DNA of 5,720 bases from JBCBZH01 sp039815415 (GTDB taxonomy: Bacteria; Bacteroidota; Rhodothermia; Rhodothermales; Rubricoccaceae): NCBI GenBank assembly GCA_039815415.1, contig JBCBZH010000274.1, positions 1 through 5,720 on the forward strand, given 5' to 3'. Of this stretch, positions 1 through 5,036 are shown piece by piece. The position numbers and the translations under genes are program-made. The notes under the pieces were generated by a model that was given only the letters and a program-made list of their open reading frames with translations, made no database searches and was not told the origin of the DNA. Each line of letters opens with the position of its first letter. The first letter of the stretch is position 1.

Positions 1-957
1 CTCCTGATAGGCGCTCATTGCGAGTTGCGTCACAATGTCCAGCTCGTCGTCGAAGTCCACGTACAGTTCGGGATTGCTCTCGAGTTCGATGACAGAGTTC
101 TCGCGCTCGGCGACGTCCCGGGCTTGCTTAGACCCGCGCGGCGCAAGAAAGAACGTCTCGGTGCCATAGGCACTGCTGGGACCTGCATTGCCGTGAATGG
201 ACACGAACAGTTTGGCTCCCGCCTGGTTGGCAATCCGGCCCCGATCTCGCAGTCCCACGAACGTGTACGGATCGTTTCGTGTGTAGACCACACGTACACC
301 AAGTTCCCGCTCAATCCGCGGCCCGAGGCGCTGAACCACGCCAAGTGCGACCTTGGCGTCGGTCGCGCCGAACAGGCCGACGCCCCCCTGATCGTGGCCG
401 CCGTGTCCGGCGTCGAGGACGATGGTGTCAAGCCTCCAGTTCTCTCCTGTCTCGCGTGGAACCGGAGCTGCAATGGTAGGAGGTGCCACCGGCTCGTCCG
501 TCGTTGCTGTGGAAACCGGACGCATGATGGGCTCGCGGGTAGTGAGCGGCGAGCGGCGCGGTGATGTGGACAGCGCAAGCAAGAGGTCGTCACTATCCCG
601 GTCTGGATACGCCTGTACGTCTACGCTCTGGTCGAGCTGGAGTCGAACGGTTACACGCCCGTTGCTGTCGTCTACGTCGTAGTCCCGGACCGGTCCACGA
701 GCGCGATCCCGCTGAAAATTGGGCGTCAGCTCAGCCCGGAAGACCACGAGATCTACGGTTTCGTCTCCTTCCTCGAGGCTGTACGCCCGCACGCGGTCCG
801 ACGTATGGACGCGAACGACGTAGCCGTTTCCATCCGACCGTTCGTGGAACGACACCCGTTCCACACCGGAGACAAGGTCGGGGCCCGCACTGGCGGGAAG
901 AGCGAGACTCACCACCAGCGCGACGGCAGCGAGAGAGCGAAGAAACGAAAACAACAT
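1..957 (-). CDS. N-acetylmuramoyl-L-alanine amidase with N-terminal AMIN domain (3' end missing)
   Basis: Exported, probably zinc-dependent peptidoglycan amidase that cleaves the bond between N-acetylmuramic acid and the L-alanine of the stem peptide (Amidase_3 family, AmiC-like). From the ATG at 957 the frame stays open for 319 codons and leaves the window at base 1, so the C-terminal part with the catalytic glutamate is not seen. Residues 1-23 form a signal peptide (hydrophobic core, ending PASA before GPDL). Residues about 27-125 are a beta-rich stretch resembling an AMIN domain, which targets such enzymes to the envelope; a Pro/Thr-rich linker follows. The amidase fold begins at about 176 with IVLDAGHGG (first zinc ligand H185), then VVYTRND, the RGRIAN segment, SIHGNA (ligand H255) and GTETFFL. 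The usual second ligand, Glu in the REKDV-type motif, aligns with D200. No strong ribosome binding site precedes the ATG. The family call is secure; the exact subfamily is not. Confidence 0.93.
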   Translation of the reverse strand, partial: MLFSFLRSLAAVALVVSLALPASAGPDLVSGVERVSFHERSDGNGYVVRVHTSDRVRAYSLEEGDETVDLVVFRAELTPNFQRDRARGPVRDYDVDDSNGRVTVRLQLDQSVDVQAYPDRDSDDLLLALSTSPRRSPLTTREPIMRPVSTATTDEPVAPPTIAAPVPRETGENWRLDTIVLDAGHGGHDQGGVGLFGATDAKVALGVVQRLGPRIERELGVRVVYTRNDPYTFVGLRDRGRIANQAGAKLFVSIHGNAGPSSAYGTETFFLAPRGSKQARDVAERENSVIELESNPELYVDFDDELDIVTQLAMSAYQE

Positions 958-1032
958 GTGCCTGTCGGGAGAGAAGACCCCGCAACCTGAGAACACCGTG
1001 CCAGGCGACTCGGCAGTTCCACACGTCCCCTC

Positions 1033-1080
1033 AAGCGGCACCGCTTTAGCGGCCCAGCCTGTCAACACAGCGTTCCGCTT
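1033..1080 (-). promoter_or_regulatory. Possible structured 5' leader of the amidase mRNA
   Basis: Within 48 bases there are four mutually complementary words on the plus strand: AAGCGG (1033-1038), CCGCTT (1041-1046), AGCGG (1048-1052) and CCGCTT (1075-1080). The two inner pairings have tight two-base loops. Pairing the outer two words gives a six-base stem enclosing the rest, so mutually exclusive folds are possible. The cluster ends about 75 bases upstream of the amidase ATG. The stems are short and this may be chance in GC-rich DNA. A TTGACA word on the minus strand sits inside it (1060-1065), but no acceptable -10 partner follows at 16-18 bases. Confidence 0.2.
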
Positions 1081-1114
1081 GGGGGGACTGAAGGGAACGG
1101 GAGGTCTCAGAAAG

Positions 1115-1162
1115 TACGGATTCGCGCCTCAATTTCCAGCACCTACACAGTTAGAATCCGTA
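1115..1162. repeat. Perfect 9-base inverted repeat with 30-base spacer
   Basis: TACGGATTC at 1115-1123 is matched by its exact reverse complement GAATCCGTA at 1154-1162. Read on the minus strand it could form a 9-base-pair stem with a 30-base loop, about 150 bases upstream of the amidase ATG and about 160 bases downstream of the previous gene's stop. The bases that follow on the minus strand (CTTTCTGAG) are not a T-run, so an intrinsic terminator is unlikely. A split operator or a leader hairpin is possible. A CAGAAAG word abuts the left arm (1108-1114) and recurs 13 bases beyond the right arm (1176-1182). Confidence 0.45.
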
Positions 1163-1324
1163 TCCAATTGCCCCCCAGAAAGATCCACCGATATCCACAC
1201 TGAGTGTCCTTGTCAGCCAGGCAACGCGCCAACACCACAAGAACTCTACTCACCGGCCCCAAATGGCTGATTTCGGATGTCACCGAGGGGGCTCATCTCT
1301 ACCCAGGCATCGCCAGCTCGAGGC

Positions 1325-1993
1325 TCACCACAGGAGAGCACGCAACCGAGCCTCCACGATGTCCTCATGCTTGGCCTCCCGAAGGTCCAACTGAGCCCGG
1401 ACGGCATCGAGGCGTTCCTGAGCCCGGGCGAGTTCTTCCCGTCGGTTCGCATCCTTGAGCTGGAGCAACTCCGAGAGCAGCGTGCGAAGCATCGCACGAG
1501 CGGTATCGCGCTGCGCCCCAGGCAGCATACGCCGGATCTGATCTGCCTGACGCAACGCCTCCTCTTCCATCTGGTGCTCACGCGAAATCAGCTGGAACAG
1601 GTTCTGGTCTCGCTCGGCGACCTGCTGGAGGTAAGCCGCTTCCCCCAGCTGCACCATCTGAGCTTCCTTCAATGCACTGGGGTCGGCCATCGGATCTCCA
1701 AGACCGTACACGCGCTCCCCAACTCGTGTGGACTCCGCAAACGGGACAAGGCGATTGTTCTCGAAGACGTACGGCTCTCCATCGACCTCGATGACGGGCG
1801 TCACGGGACCGCTGTACTCAAAGTCGAGATCGATCCCCGTCAGGTCCAACGACGGCGGGGCCGCATTTGGCAACACCTCGCCGTCTAGAAGAATGACGCC
1901 CTGATGAATCGAGAGGACGTGGCCGTCGCCTCCCTGCGCCCAGGCAATCGGGGCAGCGAGAACGAGAACGGCAACGAGAACGGAACGGATCAT
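1325..1993 (-). CDS. Exported protein with C-terminal coiled coil, unknown function
   Basis: 222-residue protein that I cannot assign to a named family. Residues 1-19 are a signal peptide (MIRS, then a Val/Leu/Ala core, ending AWA before QGG), so it should act outside the inner membrane. Residues about 25-95 look like a small beta-rich region with two similar strand-turn segments carrying an aspartate-glycine turn (VILLDGEV near 33-40 and VIEVDGEP near 67-74). From about residue 106 to the end it is helical and charged, with one proline-glycine break near 158. The final 65 residues form a dense Leu/Arg/Glu heptad-like helix ending in RLRALLW. Small exported helical proteins encoded beside ECF sigma genes are often Spy/CpxP-like chaperones or metal-resistance proteins. 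That is an analogy only, since I see no LTxxQ motif. The start is fixed by the ATGA overlap with the upstream gene, which suggests coupled translation and a shared task. Confidence 0.85.
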   Translation of the reverse strand: MIRSVLVAVLVLAAPIAWAQGGDGHVLSIHQGVILLDGEVLPNAAPPSLDLTGIDLDFEYSGPVTPVIEVDGEPYVFENNRLVPFAESTRVGERVYGLGDPMADPSALKEAQMVQLGEAAYLQQVAERDQNLFQLISREHQMEEEALRQADQIRRMLPGAQRDTARAMLRTLLSELLQLKDANRREELARAQERLDAVRAQLDLREAKHEDIVEARLRALLW

Positions 1994-3366
1994 TGGTTGG
2001 AACGAGCAGAATCCGAACGGACGCGAACCTGAGCCCGGGCCGGAGCCGCGCCCTCACGGACGGCTTGGATCCCAGGCTGTACAGACTCCGTGGCGACAGG
2101 AGCGCCGAACGCCTCAGCGGGTTCATCCCACGCGAGGCCTTCATTCTGACGCCGAAGCTCCTGCAGGCGGAGTGAAAGCAACCGGACATCATCGCTGACA
2201 TCCCACTGCGGCACGGCGCCCCCCTCCCCGGCCTGCGTGGCGCTGGCTGGAACGGCCTCCTCGAATGACGCCGCATCGGCTTCGGAAGGAACCGACGGCA
2301 GCGAGGAGGCCGTGAAGTCGTTGGTTGCACCGCGCTCAGCACGAACGGGTGTGAGCTCCGATGCCGAAGGACCACGTGGCGCAGACCGCTGCACGACACG
2401 AGCTGGCGACGCCGCCGCGAAAGGGGCCGACGCGTTCGGTGTGACCTCTTCCGCCAGCTCGACGGCACCCGCGTCCGCATCGGACGGTGCAGGCTCAGAC
2501 TGGGCAGCAACGGGAGCCGCATCCGCCAGAGCAGACTCTGTATCCACTCCGGTCTCTCCGAAGGGGAACGCGAACACGCCAATCAGGACCACAGCCATCA
2601 GCGCGGCAGACCCAATCCAGATCCCCCCCATCCGGCGGCGGCGGTCAGATGGCGCAGCTGCAGCGCGGTCGGGGGCCGTCGTCTGAGCAGGAGACGCCTC
2701 ATGCGGTGCCGATGCCAACGCGGCCTGTGCGAGGATCGCCTCAAGTGTGGACGCGTCGGGCTGGTGCGTCGGAAGCCGGTCCAGCGCGTCGCGAGTTGTG
2801 GCGACGAAGGCGGCCTCGGCGCGAACCGCATCCAGGGCGGACGCGTCGGGCTGGCGAGTCGGGAGGCGGTCCAGTGCGTCGCGCGTGGAGGCGAGAAGCG
2901 CAGCCTCAACACCGGTGGAGGTCGCCAGCCCGTAGGCGGCAGCGATGGGCGCCAGCTCGATGGCATCCGGAGCCGCATCGCGAGCAACGGACGACGCCTC
3001 CGCTGCTCGTGCAAGAATCAACGCCTCGACGTCAGAAGACGGCCGGGGGGGCGGGTGCGATGCGATGGCTCGGTCGAGCAGCGTCCGCGACTGACGCAGG
3101 ACTTCGGCCTCACCCGTCAGAGGTGAGGTGGACGCGTAGGCGGCGTAGAGCGGCTGAGCGGTCGAGCTGGCGGCGATGGCCTCATCCAGCACGGCCTGCG
3201 CGGCCGACTCACTCGGGGAGAACGATGGGCGTGCATCGAGCACGCGGCGCATCCCGCGAAGGAGTTCGGTCTCTACCGGGTCCCCAGCGGTGGGTGGATC
3301 GCCCGCCGATCCGGTCGGCGGCTCCACGTCGTAGACGTGTCGGAGCGAGGCGAGGGGGTGGGACAT
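1990..3366 (-). CDS. Single-pass membrane protein with helical repeats, putative anti-sigma factor
   Basis: A protein of 458 residues from the ATG at 3366. A start at 3522 in the same frame would add 52 Arg/Ser-rich residues lying partly inside the sigma gene, with no resemblance to the rest, so I reject it. Residues about 10-217 are built from four degenerate copies of a helix-loop-helix motif, LDRLPTRQPDAS then a helix such as LEAILAQAALAS (cores near 43-67, 97-125, 165-189 and 195-219). A basic patch RRRR (242-245) is followed by one membrane helix at about 247-267, giving a cytoplasmic N-terminal half and an outer C-terminal half. The outer half is Ala/Pro/Ser/Glu-rich and probably disordered, except for a short helix near 393-410 (LLSLRLQELRRQ). 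There is no cysteine, so it is not a zinc-binding (ZAS-type) anti-sigma factor. Its position after an ECF sigma gene and its topology suggest it holds that sigma factor. This is inference; a structural or signalling membrane protein is possible. Confidence 0.8.
   Translation of the reverse strand: MSHPLASLRHVYDVEPPTGSAGDPPTAGDPVETELLRGMRRVLDARPSFSPSESAAQAVLDEAIAASSTAQPLYAAYASTSPLTGEAEVLRQSRTLLDRAIASHPPPRPSSDVEALILARAAEASSVARDAAPDAIELAPIAAAYGLATSTGVEAALLASTRDALDRLPTRQPDASALDAVRAEAAFVATTRDALDRLPTHQPDASTLEAILAQAALASAPHEASPAQTTAPDRAAAAPSDRRRRMGGIWIGSAALMAVVLIGVFAFPFGETGVDTESALADAAPVAAQSEPAPSDADAGAVELAEEVTPNASAPFAAASPARVVQRSAPRGPSASELTPVRAERGATNDFTASSLPSVPSEADAASFEEAVPASATQAGEGGAVPQWDVSDDVRLLSLRLQELRRQNEGLAWDEPAEAFGAPVATESVQPGIQAVREGAAPARAQVRVRSDSARSNQ
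2566..2628 (-). other. Transmembrane segment of the putative anti-sigma factor
   Basis: Codons 247-267 of the membrane protein encode an uninterrupted hydrophobic stretch (GGIWIGSAALMAVVLIGVFA, then F). It is preceded by four arginines and followed by an acidic, Asp/Glu-rich region. By the positive-inside rule the repeat half faces the cytoplasm and the low-complexity half faces outwards. Confidence 0.85.
2716..3339 (-). repeat. Degenerate protein repeat array, four copies, two of them a 90-base tandem
   Basis: The N-terminal half of the membrane protein is made of repeats. Copies 3 and 4 are an obvious tandem with a 30-residue period (TRDALDRLPT then QPDAS in each). At DNA level the 90-base period is visible on the plus strand as GGACGCGTCGGGCTGG at 2749 and again at 2839, and similarity continues for most of the unit. 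Copies 1 and 2 are older and matched only in protein: an LD..RP..PS core with a closing AVLDEAIAAS or LILARAAEAS helix. Copies 2 and 3 also share a preceding AAY plus TG(E/V)EA segment, so the ancestral unit was probably about 65-70 residues and copy 4 is a shortened duplicate. Confidence 0.75.
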
Positions 3367-3467
3367 GGTCGAAAGGGAGGGCGTAGCGAACGGGGTCGAA
3401 CGGCAGTCTCGTGTGTGAAGAGAAACGGTGGCAGACACGCGCCCCCGAAAGGACCGTGCCGGTGGAC
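3367..3467 (-). promoter_or_regulatory. 101-base gap between sigma gene and putative anti-sigma gene
   Basis: This is the widest gap inside the sigma cassette, larger than the 9-base and overlapping junctions on either side. Just upstream of the chosen ATG the plus strand carries CGAACGG at 3387-3393 and 3397-3403, a direct repeat with a 10-base period (one helical turn); a looser relative, CGAAAGG, is at 3370-3376. No Shine-Dalgarno sequence is present before the ATG at 3366 (the minus strand reads CCCTTTCGACC before it). The space could hold an internal promoter or a regulator site that sets the ratio of sigma to anti-sigma. I see no recognisable -35/-10 pair. Confidence 0.3.
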
Positions 3468-4100
3468 TCAGGCGGTTGGCTTGGGAGCCCCGGGAACGTC
3501 GGCGGTGGTGTCCTCGAACCACTCGGGCTCGAGGATCTTGCGGAGGTTGATGAGCGCGTAGCGCATCCGCCCCAACGCGGTGTTGATGGACACTCCGGTA
3601 AGCTCAGCGATCTCGCGGAAGGTGAGTTCAGACTGATGACGCATCAGGACGACCTCGCGCTGCTCCGGAGGGAGTTGCTCGATGGCCTCCTCAACATCCG
3701 CCCAGAGATTGTCGCGATTCAGAAGGTCGTCTGCATCGGGAGCTTGACTGGGCAGTCGATCCCAGAACGACGGTCCCTCGTCTTCATTGCCGCCCCGGTC
3801 CACATCGGACCACTTCTTTCGACTCCGGAGGTGATCGAGTGCCGCGTTGCGAGCGATCCGCATGGTCCAGGCGAGCCATCGGCCCTGCTTCTCGTAGGAC
3901 CCGCGCCGGTCGTGCATGGCCTGGATGGCGCGGTAGAAGGTTTCCTGAAACAGGTCGTTCGCTACCTCGCGGTCCTTCACCATCCCGACGAGGTAGCCGA
4001 AGATGCGCTCTTTGTGCCGGGCCAGGAGTTGGGAGAAGGCCCGCTGGTCGCCCTTGTTGAGGTAGGCGTCGACGAGTTCGGCGTCGGTGGGTGCGGCCAT
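3468..4100 (-). CDS. ECF-family RNA polymerase sigma factor (RpoE-like)
   Basis: Complete 210-residue sigma factor with only the two domains of the extracytoplasmic-function group. Region 2 spans about residues 21-95: LFQETFYRAIQAM (49-62 area) is the core-RNA-polymerase-binding region 2.2, and WLAWTMRIARNAALDHLRSRKK is the -10 recognition helix of region 2.4. An acidic linker of about 40 residues follows (NEDEG, DADD). Region 4 spans about 137-190: IEQLPPEQREVVLMRH, then the helix-turn-helix FREIAELTGVSINTALGRMR, which reads the -35 element. The length and start are typical (MAAPTDAELVDAYLNKGD). The ATG lies 9 bases after the methyltransferase stop, so the two are probably cotranscribed. The TALGRMRYALINL form of the last helix resembles ECF factors of Bacteroidota. 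The downstream membrane protein is the likely partner controlling its release. Confidence 0.96.
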   Translation of the reverse strand: MAAPTDAELVDAYLNKGDQRAFSQLLARHKERIFGYLVGMVKDREVANDLFQETFYRAIQAMHDRRGSYEKQGRWLAWTMRIARNAALDHLRSRKKWSDVDRGGNEDEGPSFWDRLPSQAPDADDLLNRDNLWADVEEAIEQLPPEQREVVLMRHQSELTFREIAELTGVSINTALGRMRYALINLRKILEPEWFEDTTADVPGAPKPTA

Positions 4101-4109
4101 GTGGAGCGA

Positions 4110-4973
4110 TCAGCGGGGCGAGGAGGCGACCGAGGCAGGTGTACGCCCGAGGCCGTGTCCAGTGTCCGGCCGAGGCGAAGTCTGTGGGGCAGAACCTACC
4201 GAGAGGAGCCCGAGCTTGCCCAACCAGAGCGCACCGTCCTCAGGATGGGCCTCGCGGAGACGCTGCCATGCGCGGCGGACGGGCCGCCCCGGCTCCACGT
4301 CATCCAGGATCACCAGCGCGCTCGGTGTGAGGTGGGGCCGGATCGAGTTGGCGTAGGAAAACGCAGCGTCCTCCTCATGGTGTCCGTCGATGAATACCAG
4401 GTCGAACGGGCCATGTGCATCGAGGACGTTGGGGAGTGTATCGACAAAGCGACCGGTGATCACCTCAACGCGGTCCGAGATCGCCAGCTCGTCGAGATGG
4501 CGATGGCTGAGGTCGGCGAGCGACGGTGCGCCCTCGAGGGTGACGAGGTGCCCAGATACGCCTCCCTCCTGCTCCGTGCGCCGCATCGCCAGTCCGAGAT
4601 ACGCGGCCGAGATGCCGAGATTGGTCCCCAGCTCGAGGACGCGGCGGGGCTGCTGGGCCCGCGCCAGCGCGTAAAGAAAGCGTCCCCACGCCGGACCCGT
4701 CGCGGCGCGCGCGACGATGTCTGAGATCCGTCGCATCGGGGGCCGCTGCCCGCCCTTCGTTCCCGCGCCGTAGTCGACGACCTCGACGGTCGCCCTCGAG
4801 CTGGCGAGTCTGCGGCGCAGGTCGTCTATCGCCAGCTCGTCGGCACGCTCGGCGTCGGTTAGACGCAGCGCGGTGGCACGGCGGACGACCGCGCTGGCGG
4901 GCTCGGGGAGGCCGGGCTGGGCGGCGTGGAGAGCCGCCAGAGCCCAGCGAAGTGGGTGAACAGCGATGGGCAT
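4110..4973 (-). CDS. Class I SAM-dependent methyltransferase (O-methyltransferase-like)
   Basis: 287-residue Rossmann-fold methyltransferase. Residues about 1-105 form a helical leader containing DYGAGTKGG and RRISDIV, a lead-in I associate with Bacteroidota methyltransferases of this type. SAM-binding motif I is VLELGTNLGIS (112-122), the acidic residue that contacts the SAM ribose is probably E147 in HLVTLEG, motif IV is FDLVFIDGHHEE (190-201), and LVILDDV (220-226) follows. The IDGHH plus LDDV pattern is typical of Methyltransf_24 / O-methyltransferase-like proteins. The final 30 or so residues (after LGLLSVG) are Pro/Ser/Thr-rich and probably disordered. The substrate cannot be read from the sequence. 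It follows radA after 63 bases and precedes the sigma gene by 9 bases, so it may share transcripts with both. No ribosome binding site is visible. Confidence 0.9.
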   Translation of the reverse strand: MPIAVHPLRWALAALHAAQPGLPEPASAVVRRATALRLTDAERADELAIDDLRRRLASSRATVEVVDYGAGTKGGQRPPMRRISDIVARAATGPAWGRFLYALARAQQPRRVLELGTNLGISAAYLGLAMRRTEQEGGVSGHLVTLEGAPSLADLSHRHLDELAISDRVEVITGRFVDTLPNVLDAHGPFDLVFIDGHHEEDAAFSYANSIRPHLTPSALVILDDVEPGRPVRRAWQRLREAHPEDGALWLGKLGLLSVGSAPQTSPRPDTGHGLGRTPASVASSPR

Positions 4974-5036
4974 GGACGCAAGCTACCCAGCCCCTCGACG
5001 ACGGCGCATCCAAGAGAGGCCGACCGCGAGCTGGCG

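Larger units (their letters stand above)
958..1324. other. 367-base gene-free gap upstream of the amidase
   Basis: This is the only long non-coding stretch. It lies between the stop of the exported coiled-coil gene and the amidase start, so it should hold the end of the first transcript and the promoter and leader of the amidase. By eye it is less GC-rich than the flanking genes, mainly between about 1100 and 1200. It holds a 9+9 base inverted repeat (1115-1162), a 7-base direct repeat CAGAAAG (1108-1114 and 1176-1182), four ATCC words between 1156 and 1196, and a cluster of AGCGG/CCGCT words (1033-1080). I saw no convincing intrinsic terminator (GC hairpin plus T-run on the minus strand) and no promoter I would defend. 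A plus-strand frame crosses it but has no protein-like features. Confidence 0.7.

Noticed and set aside
1060..1065. TTGACA on the minus strand upstream of the amidase as a -35 box
   Set aside because: At 17 bases spacing the -10 position reads GGTGCC, and the closest AT-containing word (TAAAGC) is only 11 bases away. Bacteroidota-type promoters also use a different consensus.
1108..1182. Inverted repeat plus CAGAAAG direct repeats as a miniature mobile element
   Set aside because: The direct repeats are not both adjacent to the arms (0 and 13 bases away) and the enclosed segment is only 30 bases, so this does not fit a terminal repeat with target-site duplication.
956..1270. 104-codon plus-strand frame crossing the gene-free gap
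   Set aside because: It has no ribosome binding site, no recognisable motif and mixed low-bias composition, and it begins inside the amidase start. Most likely chance.
1277..1888. 203-codon plus-strand open frame
   Set aside because: It is antisense to the exported coiled-coil gene, whose signal peptide, coiled coil and ATGA-coupled start are far better evidence of coding.
2487..3386. 299-codon plus-strand open frame, extremely Arg/Pro-rich
   Set aside because: It is antisense to the repeat membrane protein and has a composition typical of a shadow frame in GC-rich DNA.
3367..3522. 52-codon N-terminal extension of the membrane protein
   Set aside because: It overlaps the end of the sigma gene, is Arg/Ser-rich and unlike the rest of the protein, and the repeat domain begins right after the ATG at 3366.
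3411..4724. 437-codon plus-strand open frame
   Set aside because: It runs antisense across two well-supported genes, the sigma factor and methyltransferase. Its protein shows no domain or motif and is explained by GC-rich codon bias creating open antisense frames.
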